A stretch of DNA of 64,000 bases from Aquimarina sp. ERC-38 (GCF_026222555.1 NZ_CP098511.1:2461501-2525500), one strand, 5' to 3'; counted from the first letter of the stretch, positions 54,329 through 62,529 are shown. The notes: generated by a model from the sequence alone, not told the origin. Numbers and translations: made by a program.

Positions 54329-55627
54329 ATGAAAGAAGACTTTTTACATTATATCTGGAAATTTCAAAAATTTAATACTCGGTCACTTACTACCACAACT
54401 CAAGAGACTATTAAAATCAAAAGAGTAGGAGATTACAATACTACTCGTTCCGGTCCTGATTTCTTTAATTCGCAAATTTATATAGACGAACAACTTTGGG
54501 CAGGCACCGTAGAAATTCATATCAATTCCAGTGACTGGTATGTACATCATCATGAGGCGGATGCAGCTTATGATAATGTTATTTTACACGTAGTCTGGCA
54601 GGATGATGTAGAATTGTATCGAAAAGATGGTACTCAGGTACCTACCTTAAGTCTTAAAGAAAAAGTTTCTCCTGAACTCCTTAATAATTATCAAAACTTA
54701 CTACAAACTTCTACAAACAAGTGGATCTATTGTGAAGGTCAATTAGAAGAAATACCACAAATCGCTAAAACCCTTTGGAAAGAACAATTGTACATTCAAC
54801 GCTTGATCCGTAAATCCGAGAATCTTAAAGAATTAGTTACTTCGCTAAAAGGTGATTGGGAAGCAGTTTTATACCAACAATTATTTCAAAACTTCGGTTT
54901 AAATGTAAATGGTAATGCTTTTAAAAGTATTGCAAGAGCAACTGATTTTTCTATTGTACGAAAAGTAAATCGCAATAATGAAAATATAGAAGCGCTATTT
55001 TTTGGACAGGCGCAACTACTAAGGAAGACTACAGAAATAGAAGACGTATCTTATAAAATAGAACTTCTAAACCAATACACCTATTACCAGTCAAAATATA
55101 AGCTGTCCAATAATGGAGTTTTACCAGTCGAATTTTTTAGATTACGACCTCCTAATTTTCCTACCATTCGTATCGCTCAGTTCTCTGCATTGTATAGCAT
55201 GCACAAAGATTTATTCTTTAAAATTATCGAGGCTAAAAATGTAGATGAATTGTATAAATTATTTGAAGTAACTCCTGGCGAATTTTGGAATACTCATTAC
55301 ACCTTTTACAAAGAATCAAAACCCCGTAAAAAGAAGCTTTCTAAAGCTTTTGTAGACTTAATTATCATTAATACCGTTATCCCGGTTAAGTTCTTATATG
55401 CTCAAAGCATAGGAAATGATATTGTTGAAGAAATAATAACTATAATCGGAGAATTACCTCCGGAACATAACAATATAACTAAAGGTTTTGCTAACAATAG
55501 CATTTCAATTGCTTCTGCCCTGGATAGTCAGGCAGTAATTGAATTAAAGAAGGAGTACTGTAATAATAAAAAATGTTTGCATTGCTCCTTTGGCAATTAT
55601 TTGCTTAATAAAGGAAAAAAAGTCTAA
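54329..55627 (+). CDS. DUF2851-family protein
   Basis: A 432-residue Bacteroidota-specific protein. Recognisable are the opening MKEDFLHYIWKFQKFNT, the central GDYNTTRSGPDFFNSQIYID and WAGTVEIHINSSDWYVHHH, and a C-terminal four-cysteine cluster (YCNNKKCLHCSFGNYLLNKG). The mix of acidic and His residues in the first 120 positions suggests a nuclease-like or metal-binding fold, but I know of no demonstrated activity. It heads a three-gene set with a PspC-like protein and a K+ channel. Gaps are 21 and 0 bp. Confidence 0.88.
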   Translation: MKEDFLHYIWKFQKFNTRSLTTTTQETIKIKRVGDYNTTRSGPDFFNSQIYIDEQLWAGTVEIHINSSDWYVHHHEADAAYDNVILHVVWQDDVELYRKDGTQVPTLSLKEKVSPELLNNYQNLLQTSTNKWIYCEGQLEEIPQIAKTLWKEQLYIQRLIRKSENLKELVTSLKGDWEAVLYQQLFQNFGLNVNGNAFKSIARATDFSIVRKVNRNNENIEALFFGQAQLLRKTTEIEDVSYKIELLNQYTYYQSKYKLSNNGVLPVEFFRLRPPNFPTIRIAQFSALYSMHKDLFFKIIEAKNVDELYKLFEVTPGEFWNTHYTFYKESKPRKKKLSKAFVDLIIINTVIPVKFLYAQSIGNDIVEEIITIIGELPPEHNNITKGFANNSISIASALDSQAVIELKKEYCNNKKCLHCSFGNYLLNKGKKV

Positions 55628-55648
55628 TTTTTATACCTATTTTGCAGT

Positions 55649-55870
55649 ATGTTTTCCAATCTGAGACATATTTTAGAAAGAAACGGATATTATGTTTCTA
55701 ACCGGTTAGCCGATCGGTTAGGAATGCGCACTAAAAATGTTCGGCTATTTTTTATCTATCTTACTTTTGCAACGGCGGGATTGGGCTTTGCTATTTATCT
55801 TACCTTGGCTTTTTGGTTAAAATTAAAAGATCTAATTTATACTAAAAGAACTTCCGTTTTCGATATTTAG
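55649..55870 (+). CDS. Small PspC-domain membrane protein
   Basis: A 73-residue single-domain PspC-type protein. NRLADRLGMRTKNVRLFFIYLTFATAGLGFAIYLTLAFWL matches the PspC core, with one or two membrane helices. No other domain is fused to it. PspC proteins take part in envelope-stress signalling elsewhere; here the partner may be the adjacent channel. Its TAG stop is immediately followed by the ATG of the channel gene, so the two are translationally coupled. Confidence 0.88.
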   Translation: MFSNLRHILERNGYYVSNRLADRLGMRTKNVRLFFIYLTFATAGLGFAIYLTLAFWLKLKDLIYTKRTSVFDI

Positions 55871-56878
55871 ATGAGAGCAATATTTGGTTCTAAAATCACC
55901 ACTGCATTTACACTACTGCTAATTGTCAGTTTAATTGGTATTATTGGTTTTCGCTATGTCTCTCAATATAGTTGGATAGATGCCGTTTACATGACGGTTA
56001 TTACCATGTCGACCGTAGGTTTTGGCGAAGTGCAACCTTTAGATGATTCCGCAAAACTATTTACCGTTGTTCTTATTATATTTAGTGTGATTATTTTTGC
56101 CTATGCCATTTCTGTAGTAACCGAATATATTTTTAGTAAAAGTGATCCGGAACGCTTGCAAAATAAACGTTTACAAAAAATCATGAACAAAATTGAAAAT
56201 CATATTATTATTGTAGGCTATGGCCGAAATGGAAGACAGGCCGCAGATAAACTACTAGCTTACAGAAAACCCTTTTTAGTTATAGAAAATAACCGACAGG
56301 TAATTGAAAAAAATCAAAATGAGGATTTCAATTTTATCGAAGGAAATGCTACCGAAGATGAAGTATTACTTGCAGCCAAGATCAAAAATGCCTCCTGCTT
56401 AATCTGTACCTTGCCGGAAGATGCAGATAACTTATTTATTGTTCTTTCTGCACGACAGATAAATAAGGATCTTAAAATTATAAGCCGTGCTTCTCAAGAT
56501 ACTTCCTATAAAAAAATCCGTTTAGCTGGAGCCGATAATGTAATCATGCCCGATCGAATAGGAGGGGATCATATGGCTAGTTTAGTTGTAGTTCCTGATT
56601 TGATTGAATTTTTGGATAATCTGTCAATAATAGGTAAAAGGTCGATAAATATTGAAGAAGTTACTTTTGAAGCCATGTTTGATGATCAAAAATCCCGAAC
56701 AATCAAGGATATAGATCTCAGGTCGCGTACCGGATGTACAATCATAGGTTATAAATCTGCAGATGGTGAATATACCGTAAACCCCGAAGCTGACTTATCC
56801 TTAACTCCCGGTTCCAAAATTGTAGTCTTAGGACGCCCGGAACAGATCAATTCCTTAAATAAAGAATTTGATTTATAA
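55871..56878 (+). CDS. Two-helix potassium channel with cytoplasmic TrkA/RCK domains
   Basis: A 335-residue channel of the MthK/Kch type. TM1 is about residues 10-27, the pore TMSTVGFGEVQP carries the filter TVGFG at 48-52, and TM2 is about 62-85. An RCK/TrkA-N domain follows (NHIIIVGYGRNGRQAADKL, a GxGxxG NAD-binding fold), then a TrkA-C lobe (about 255-335) that ends KIVVLGRPEQI. It is regulated presumably by nucleotide or divalent ligands. It starts at the base after the PspC stop. Confidence 0.95.
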   Translation: MRAIFGSKITTAFTLLLIVSLIGIIGFRYVSQYSWIDAVYMTVITMSTVGFGEVQPLDDSAKLFTVVLIIFSVIIFAYAISVVTEYIFSKSDPERLQNKRLQKIMNKIENHIIIVGYGRNGRQAADKLLAYRKPFLVIENNRQVIEKNQNEDFNFIEGNATEDEVLLAAKIKNASCLICTLPEDADNLFIVLSARQINKDLKIISRASQDTSYKKIRLAGADNVIMPDRIGGDHMASLVVVPDLIEFLDNLSIIGKRSINIEEVTFEAMFDDQKSRTIKDIDLRSRTGCTIIGYKSADGEYTVNPEADLSLTPGSKIVVLGRPEQINSLNKEFDL

Positions 56879-56975
56879 GTAAACTTCCACATTTAACAAA
56901 TAAAATTTTGTTCCACACTATTTTTTTTATGATCTTGCTCGTTTGATACATTAAACAATAACAAATTCACGCAAT

Positions 56976-58577
56976 ATGAATAGGGTGCTACCTTTTTTTC
57001 TATTTATTTTTTCTTCAATACTATCTGCGCAGGAAGAACCTGCAGAAATTGGACTGGACCAGCAAATTGATCAAGCTTTTGCACCTATATCAGATTTCTT
57101 TTCGGCTTTGATCTTTTTTGAAATTGGCGGAATTCCTTTTGTATTAATTGTATTGGTATTGAGTGCCCTGTTTTTTACAGTGTATTTTGGTTTTCCCAAC
57201 GTACGCTATTTCGGTACAGCAATTAATGTAGTGCGAGGAAAATACGATGATGTTGAGAAACCAGGAGTTGGAGATCCTAATGCCGCAGTAGATGGTGATA
57301 TTCCGGATACTATTCGCGATGAAAGTGAAGAAGGTGAAGTTTCACATTTTCAGGCTTTGGCAACTGCCGTTTCGGGTACCGTAGGTAACGGTAACATTGC
57401 AGGAGTAGCATTGGCTATAGCTTTGGGGGGTCCCGGGGCTACCTTCTGGATGATTATATGCGGATTATTAGGTATGTCAACTAAATTTGTCGAATGTACA
57501 TTGGGTTTACAATATAGGGATATTGGAGAAGACGGTACGGTATATGGAGGTCCTATGTATTACCTTAGTAAAGGGTTAAAAGAACGTGGGTTTACGGTAC
57601 TTGGTAAAATTACAGCAGTTTTATTTGCTATCTTCTGTATTGGAGGTTCTTTCGGAGGGGGTAATGCAGCACAGTCTAATCAGGCAACCATCGTTATCAA
57701 AGATATACTTGGGTTAAGCAGTACGGGTGCTGGATTTTGGATAGGAGTGGCTTTGGCGGTTCTTGTGGGTGTTATAATTATTGGTGGAATTAAAAGAATT
57801 GCCTCTGTTACGGAGAAAGTAGTACCTTTTATGGCAGTTATGTATTTATTAGCTTGTCTATATATAATTTTTAGCAATTTTTCGTTGGTAGATGATGCTA
57901 TAGGATTGATTTTTAAAGAAGCATTTAGTCCTACGGCTATTGGAGTAGGTACCATTATTGGGGTACTCCTTGTTGGTTTTAAAAGAGCAGCATTCTCAAA
58001 TGAAGCTGGAGCAGGGTCTGCTTCTATTGCACACTCTGCGGTACGAACAAAATTTTCAGCAAGTGAAGGTTTGGTAGCATTATTAGAACCTTTTATTGAT
58101 ACGGTGGTTATTTGTACCATGACTGCATTAGTTATTGTTATTTTTAACTTTGGCGGTGCTTTTGAATATGGAGGAGATGGTAGCGGTATGGTATTTATTA
58201 ATGGAGAAGGCTATGAAGGAGCCGGCATAACCTCTATTGCCTTTGCGGAATACATCCCTTATTCAAACGTATTTTTAACTATAGCCGTAGTGCTATTTGC
58301 GGTTTCTACTATGATATCATGGTCTTATTACGGATTACAGTCATGGAAATATTTATTTGGTCGGGGAAAAGTTGCCGATATGGTTTATAAACTACTATTT
58401 TTAACTTTTATCATTATCGGTGCGGCAGCTAGTATGAAATCTATCTGGGATTTTTCAGATGCTATGATTTTTGCTATGGTATTTCCTAATATGGTAGGAT
58501 TATTTATTTTATTCCCAGTTGTTAAAAAGCAGCTAGCCAGGTATTTTGAAGCTATTCGAATTTCAAAAGGAAATTAG
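56976..58577 (+). CDS. AGCS-family sodium:alanine symporter
   Basis: A 533-residue transporter. The start MNRVLPFFLFIFSSILSAQ looks like a signal peptide followed by about 30 polar residues, a longer N terminus than in classical DagA. The core then has 10-11 helices with the family signatures ATAVSGTVGNGNIAGVALAIALGGPGATFW, GGPMYYLSKGL, and KRAAFSNEAGAGSASIAHSA. Likely substrate is alanine or glycine with Na+. Downstream is the HHH protein gene, 6 bp away, whose beginning carries a terminator-like hairpin. Confidence 0.95.
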   Translation: MNRVLPFFLFIFSSILSAQEEPAEIGLDQQIDQAFAPISDFFSALIFFEIGGIPFVLIVLVLSALFFTVYFGFPNVRYFGTAINVVRGKYDDVEKPGVGDPNAAVDGDIPDTIRDESEEGEVSHFQALATAVSGTVGNGNIAGVALAIALGGPGATFWMIICGLLGMSTKFVECTLGLQYRDIGEDGTVYGGPMYYLSKGLKERGFTVLGKITAVLFAIFCIGGSFGGGNAAQSNQATIVIKDILGLSSTGAGFWIGVALAVLVGVIIIGGIKRIASVTEKVVPFMAVMYLLACLYIIFSNFSLVDDAIGLIFKEAFSPTAIGVGTIIGVLLVGFKRAAFSNEAGAGSASIAHSAVRTKFSASEGLVALLEPFIDTVVICTMTALVIVIFNFGGAFEYGGDGSGMVFINGEGYEGAGITSIAFAEYIPYSNVFLTIAVVLFAVSTMISWSYYGLQSWKYLFGRGKVADMVYKLLFLTFIIIGAAASMKSIWDFSDAMIFAMVFPNMVGLFILFPVVKKQLARYFEAIRISKGN

Positions 58578-58583
58578 CATAAT

Positions 58584-59450
58584 ATGAAAATAAAAAAATC
58601 CCATTTCGAATTTCACGATCGTGTTCGAAATGGGATTTTACTTTTTGCCGTTTTACTCTTAGGAATTATCGTATTTACTTGGAATTATCCATTTACAACC
58701 TCTCAAAAAAGTGTTTTTTCTGAAAATATTGTTTACCAGGCTAAGGTAGACAGTCTTAAAAGAATACTGGAAAGGAAACAAAAAGAAAAAATCATACTTA
58801 AACCTTTTAATCCTAACTTTATTAATGACTATCGGGGAGATCAATTAGGGATTTCCGCAGAAGCTTTAGATAAAGTATATCAATACAGAAAACAAGAAAA
58901 ATGGATCAATTCTGCTGAACAATTTCAGCTGGTAACCGGAGTTTCAGATAGTCTTCTTCAAAAAATTAAACCCTATTTTAAATTTCCGGAATGGAAAACA
59001 GACTATGCTGCAGTAAAAAATAAAAATCGAACAGTTCACAACCTTCCTTTTCACAAAAAAGGAGATTTAAATAAAGTTACTGCGCTGCAGTTACAAGAGG
59101 AAATTGGTATTCCCGACTTCGTTGCAGAAAAAATTATAACTTATCGAGAAGAAATAGGAGGTTTCCGTGATGCTATTCAGCTCCAGGATATACCTTCTCT
59201 TTACACTAAGCAGAGAAAAAAACTAAACTCTTTATATAATGTTAAAAACAAAAATAACCTTAACTACATTAATATTAAAGAAGCTTCGGTAAAAGAACTG
59301 CTTTCCGTACCTTATTTCGATTTTGAGATGGCACTGGCTATTCACGATTTTATACTACAATTCCCAAATTTTTCCAAAATTGAAGAATTAAAAGAAATTG
59401 AAGGTTTTCCGTTTGAAAAAATTGATAGAATAGCGTTATATTTGAAGTGA
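58584..59450 (+). CDS. ComEA-like helix-hairpin-helix protein
   Basis: A 288-residue protein with one N-terminal membrane helix (about 14-32, VRNGILLFAVLLLGIIVFTW) and several helix-hairpin-helix repeats: LGISAEALDKVYQYRKQEKW, LQEEIGIPDFVAEKIITYREEIGGF, ELLSVPYFDFEMALAIHDFI. HHH repeats bind DNA without sequence specificity, and ComEA homologues act in DNA uptake. A role in transformation is possible, but no com genes are adjacent. The first 16 codons contain a 16-bp perfect inverted repeat. Confidence 0.88.
   Translation: MKIKKSHFEFHDRVRNGILLFAVLLLGIIVFTWNYPFTTSQKSVFSENIVYQAKVDSLKRILERKQKEKIILKPFNPNFINDYRGDQLGISAEALDKVYQYRKQEKWINSAEQFQLVTGVSDSLLQKIKPYFKFPEWKTDYAAVKNKNRTVHNLPFHKKGDLNKVTALQLQEEIGIPDFVAEKIITYREEIGGFRDAIQLQDIPSLYTKQRKKLNSLYNVKNKNNLNYINIKEASVKELLSVPYFDFEMALAIHDFILQFPNFSKIEELKEIEGFPFEKIDRIALYLK
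58595..58639 (+). terminator. Terminator-like hairpin inside the 5' end of the HHH gene
   Basis: AAAATCCCATTTCGAA (58595-58610) pairs perfectly with TTCGAAATGGGATTTT (58624-58639). The 13-nt interval contains the palindrome CACGATCGTG. The right arm ends in TTTT and a further T-rich run. It starts 18 bp after the symporter stop and probably attenuates or ends symporter transcription within the next coding region. Confidence 0.7.
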
Positions 59451-59554
59451 ATTAAATTTTTAATAGAAAATACTTGATTTTATAAGAATAATGCAATAAA
59501 AATTGCCATTATTAGAAATTTATTTTCAAGTAACAAACTCTATACCTTCTACCT

Positions 59555-60712
59555 ATGTATTTCACTGAAGAACATCAGTTATTTAGAGAAAGTCTTCAGG
59601 ATTTTCTGAAAAAAGAAGTAGTGCCTCATATTGATAAATGGGAAAAAACCGGAACCATTGAACGTTTTATTTGGAAAAAGTTCGGCGAAATGGGATATTT
59701 CGGAATTACCTACCCCGAACAATACGGAGGTATGGATTTAGATATCTTCTACATGATTATATGGTTAGAAGAAATGCAAAAAATAAATTCAGGCGGTTTT
59801 GCAGCAGCGATGTGGGCACATGCTTATTTGGCAATGACGCACTTAAATGTAGAGGGAACTCCTTATATTAAAGAGAAATACTTGGAGCCAAGTATTGCCG
59901 GTGAAAAAATTGGATGTTTATGTATATCAGAACCCTTTGGTGGCTCAGATGTTGCAGGTATGCGAACGGTAGCAATCGAAAAAGAAGATCATTTCTTAAT
60001 TTCCGGATCTAAAATTTTTATCACTAACGGAGTTTATAGTGATTATCTGGTAGTAGCAGCAAAAACAAATCCTGAACTAGAACATAAAGGAATTAGTATG
60101 TTTGTAATGGATAGGGAAGCGGCCGGAATTAATGCAACTAAACTGGATAAATTAGGTTGGAGGGCTTCGGATACAGCCGAATTAGCTTTTGATCAAGTGA
60201 AAGTGCCAAAGGAAAATTTGTTAGGTGAAGTAAATAAAGGTTTTGCTTATATCATGCAACATTTTGCATCAGAACGCCTGATCATGGGGGTCAATGCACA
60301 TGCTAGGGCACAATATGCACTGGATTATACCATAGATTATATGGGGCAAAGAGAAGCCTTTGGTAAGAAAATTGATCAATTTCAGGCTTTACGACATACG
60401 ATTGCTGAACTAGTTAGTGAAGTGGAAGTAATTAAAGAGTTTAATTATACCGTTGCAAAAAGGCTGGATGCTGGAGAATATGTGGTTAAAGAAGCTAGTA
60501 TGTCAAAATTGTTAGGAACTAAAATTGCAGATGAAGTTATCACAAAGTGTTTACAAATGCTGGGGGGATACGGGTATACAGAAGAATATCCGTTAGCTCG
60601 AATGTTTAGAGATAGCAGGTTAGGGCCTATAGGAGGTGGAACTTCTGAAATTTTAAGAGAGATTATTGCAAAAATGGTGATCGATAAAAAGGACTATAAA
60701 CCGGCTACTTAA
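59555..60712 (+). CDS. Acyl-CoA dehydrogenase
   Basis: A 385-residue flavoprotein of fatty-acid or amino-acid catabolism. Motifs are CLCISEPFGGSDVAGM (flavin and substrate binding), MGQREAFGKKIDQFQALRH, and QMLGGYGYTEEYPLARMFRDSRL. The position that holds the catalytic Glu in medium-chain enzymes (YEGT) reads IGGGTSEI, whereas FASERLIM keeps a Glu where isovaleryl-CoA and long-chain enzymes place theirs. This suggests an isovaleryl/long-chain type base. The start is ATG at 59555. It stands alone before rpsU. Confidence 0.93.
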   Translation: MYFTEEHQLFRESLQDFLKKEVVPHIDKWEKTGTIERFIWKKFGEMGYFGITYPEQYGGMDLDIFYMIIWLEEMQKINSGGFAAAMWAHAYLAMTHLNVEGTPYIKEKYLEPSIAGEKIGCLCISEPFGGSDVAGMRTVAIEKEDHFLISGSKIFITNGVYSDYLVVAAKTNPELEHKGISMFVMDREAAGINATKLDKLGWRASDTAELAFDQVKVPKENLLGEVNKGFAYIMQHFASERLIMGVNAHARAQYALDYTIDYMGQREAFGKKIDQFQALRHTIAELVSEVEVIKEFNYTVAKRLDAGEYVVKEASMSKLLGTKIADEVITKCLQMLGGYGYTEEYPLARMFRDSRLGPIGGGTSEILREIIAKMVIDKKDYKPAT

Positions 60713-60774
60713 TTTATTTTTATATAAAATTTTACTTTTAATCACTTCTTAAATAAAAAGTAAAAGTATTATGT

Positions 60775-60808
60775 TATATTTGCAATCTAATTTTTAAAGA
60801 AAGGAGGT
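60775..60808 (+). promoter_or_regulatory. rpsU -7 box and perfect Shine-Dalgarno
   Basis: TATATTTG at 60775-60782 fits the -7 consensus. AAAGGAGGT at 60800-60808 is a full-length Shine-Dalgarno with 6 bp to the ATG at 60815. The neighbouring genes have no such sequence. In Bacteroidota the ribosomal anti-SD is usually masked, partly by bS21, the product of this gene, so the site probably serves autoregulation. Confidence 0.8.
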
Positions 60809-60814
60809 TTATCT

Positions 60815-61009
60815 ATGTTAATTATACCAGTAAAAGACGGAGAAAATATTGATAGAGCGCTAAAGCGTTTTAAACGTAAATTTGATAGAACCGGGACGAT
60901 GCGCCAGCTTCGTAAACGACAACAATTTACTAAACCTTCTGTAGAGCGAAGAGCTCAAATTCAAAAAGCGCAGTATATACAGCACTTAAGAGATCAGGAA
61001 GATATTTAA
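60815..61009 (+). CDS. rpsU: 30S ribosomal protein bS21
   Basis: A 64-residue basic protein with the bS21 pattern: IIPVKDGENIDRALKRFKRKFDRTGTMRQLRKRQ. In Bacteroidota it sits beside the 3' end of 16S rRNA and helps to bury the anti-Shine-Dalgarno. The length is normal. It is preceded by a complete Shine-Dalgarno and followed by a strong terminator, indicating an independently controlled single-gene transcript. Confidence 0.96.
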   Translation: MLIIPVKDGENIDRALKRFKRKFDRTGTMRQLRKRQQFTKPSVERRAQIQKAQYIQHLRDQEDI

Positions 61010-61070
61010 AACGTAAAATGGTTCTAGGTAAGGATAGTTCCTTCCTCCGTTTTACACCGTATAAGTATAG

Positions 61071-61117
61071 CCGTTGGGATTCAAAAAAATCTTATTTTTG
61101 AACCTCAACGGTTTTTT
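61071..61117 (+). terminator. rpsU terminator, containing a possible xerC promoter
   Basis: CCGTTGGGATTCAAAAA (61071-61087) pairs with the segment TTTTTGAACCTCAACGG (61095-61111) with two mismatches, followed by TTTTTT. The T tract touches the ATG of the recombinase gene. The loop and right arm contain TATTTTTG (61093-61100), and TTG at 61074-61076 lies 16 bp upstream of it, so a promoter may be nested in the hairpin. Confidence 0.85.
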
Positions 61118-62014
61118 ATGTTAATAGAAAAGTTTTTAGAATATCTGACTTTAGAAAAAAAATATGCGCAGCATACGATAACTGCATACAGAGCTGATAT
61201 TACCTCATTCCAACAATTTTGTATAGAAGAGTTTCAAACTTCGGATATATCCAAAGTTAATTATGTAGAAATTCGAAACTGGATTACCAGTTTAATTACT
61301 AAAGATATAAGTAATCGCTCGGTAAATCGAAAGATAACTTCCCTTAAATCCTTTTTTAGATACCTGGTTCAGATCGAACATCTTGACAAATCACCATTAG
61401 ACAAACACAAAGCGCTTAAAACATCTAAAAAAGTACAGATTCCATTTTCTGTAGATGAAGTTCGAACAGTACTTGATAGTTTAGAAACAGATTCTGAGAA
61501 TATATTTAAATCTAAACGAGATCGGCTAATTATCGAATTATTATATACTACTGGTATTAGGCGTACAGAATTAGTAAATATAAAATTAAAAGATGTTGAC
61601 CTTGCGAATTTAAAACTTAAGGTAATTGGTAAACGCAATAAAGAAAGAATTATTCCCTTATTATTAACTATAGAAAAATCCTTTAAAGCGTATCTAAATC
61701 AGCGTAAATTACTGGAAAACAGTAACAATACAGATTTCTTATTTTTAACTGAACGTGGAGTTAAAATTTATGAAATGCTTGTTTATCGTGTTGTAAATTC
61801 ATACTTTAGTTATGCTTCCACAAAATTAAAAAAGAGTCCTCACATGTTGCGACATTCATTTGCAACACACTTGTTGGGCAACGGAGCGGATTTAAATGCA
61901 ATAAAAGAATTACTGGGACATGCTAGTCTGGCATCTACTCAGATATATACACATCAAAGTATAGTAAAGTTGAAGGAAATGCATAAAAATGCACATCCGC
62001 GTAATAATCGCTGA
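61118..62014 (+). CDS. xerC: XerC/D-type tyrosine recombinase
   Basis: A 298-residue site-specific recombinase. The N-terminal SAM-like core-binding domain (about 1-85, FLEYLTLEKKYAQHTITAYRADI) precedes the catalytic domain with Arg in YTTGIRRTELVNI, HxxR in HMLRHSFATHLL, His/Trp position in LLGHASLASTQIYTH, and the nucleophilic Tyr in QIYTH. Size and lack of adjacent phage genes favour a housekeeping Xer recombinase for chromosome dimer resolution. Its position next to hpf and the translation genes is common in Bacteroidota. The start ATG follows the T tract of the rpsU terminator. Confidence 0.92.
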   Translation: MLIEKFLEYLTLEKKYAQHTITAYRADITSFQQFCIEEFQTSDISKVNYVEIRNWITSLITKDISNRSVNRKITSLKSFFRYLVQIEHLDKSPLDKHKALKTSKKVQIPFSVDEVRTVLDSLETDSENIFKSKRDRLIIELLYTTGIRRTELVNIKLKDVDLANLKLKVIGKRNKERIIPLLLTIEKSFKAYLNQRKLLENSNNTDFLFLTERGVKIYEMLVYRVVNSYFSYASTKLKKSPHMLRHSFATHLLGNGADLNAIKELLGHASLASTQIYTHQSIVKLKEMHKNAHPRNNR

Positions 62015-62054
62015 CACCTTCCTTCCAATAGTGTTTAATTTTAAATCTTTTTTT

Positions 62055-62357
62055 ATGAAAGTAAATCTTCAGTCTGTAAACTTTAACGTTGATCAAAAGT
62101 TAGTAGTTTTTACACAACATAAGTTGGATAAGTTAGAAAATCATTTTAGTAAAATTATTTATGCGGATGTATTTTTAAAAGTAATGAATACAAAAGGTAG
62201 AGAAAACAAAATAACAGAGATTTTACTAAGTGTTCCGGGAGATGAATTTATTACAAAGAAGATCAATAAATCCTTTGAAGAAGGTGTAGATGAATGTGTT
62301 ACTTCTTTAGAGCGACAATTGCGAAAAAGAAAGGAAAAATTAAATGCACATGTTTAA
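62055..62357 (+). CDS. hpf: Ribosome hibernation promoting factor, short form
   Basis: A 100-residue HPF/RaiA-family protein that inactivates or stores ribosomes when growth slows. VNLQSVNFNVDQKLVVFTQHKLDKLENHF and the beta strand ADVFLKVMNTKGRENKITEILL are typical. It lacks the C-terminal dimerisation domain of long HPF. I use ATG at 62055; an ATG at 61989 adds 22 residues that overlap the recombinase gene and are not conserved in the family. It lies 40 bp after xerC and probably is co-transcribed. Confidence 0.93.
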   Translation: MKVNLQSVNFNVDQKLVVFTQHKLDKLENHFSKIIYADVFLKVMNTKGRENKITEILLSVPGDEFITKKINKSFEEGVDECVTSLERQLRKRKEKLNAHV

Positions 62358-62377
62358 ATAAAATATTTTAAAATTTA

Positions 62378-62408
62378 TTTGGTTAAAAAAATAAATTATA
62401 TACATTTG
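62378..62408 (+). promoter_or_regulatory. Promoter of the tRNA-tuf operon
   Basis: TTTG at 62378-62381, exactly 19 bp, then TACATTTG at 62401-62408. This is the best match to the flavobacterial sigma-A consensus in the window. The expected start of transcription falls inside the hpf terminator hairpin. Confidence 0.85.
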
Positions 62409-62410
62409 CA

Positions 62411-62436
62411 GTCCGTTAGAAATAGCGGACTTTTTT
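62411..62436 (+). terminator. hpf terminator overlapping the tRNA operon start
   Basis: GTCCGTTAGAAATAGCGGAC (62411-62430) folds into a GTCCG/CGGAC stem, extended by T-G, T-A and A-T pairs around GAAA, and is followed by six Ts. It begins 2 bp after the -7 box of the tRNA promoter. Confidence 0.85.
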
Positions 62437-62455
62437 GTTCTTAAACATAATAAAA

Positions 62456-62529
62456 GCCGATGTAGCTCAGCTGGCTAGAGCAGCTGATTTGTAATCAGCA
62501 GGTCGTGGGTTCGAGTCCCTCCATCGGCT
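62456..62529 (+). tRNA. tRNA-Thr (TGT)
   Basis: Acceptor GCCGATG/CATCGGC, anticodon loop TTTGTAA with anticodon TGT, T-loop TTCGAGT. One T-T mismatch lies in the T stem. CCA is not encoded. First tRNA of the operon. Confidence 0.95.

Noticed and set aside
61118..62014. Integrase of the tRNA-associated element
   Set aside because: The tyrosine recombinase has the size and context of a housekeeping Xer protein, no excisionase or cargo is present, and it lies outside the repeats. A link cannot be excluded but has no support.
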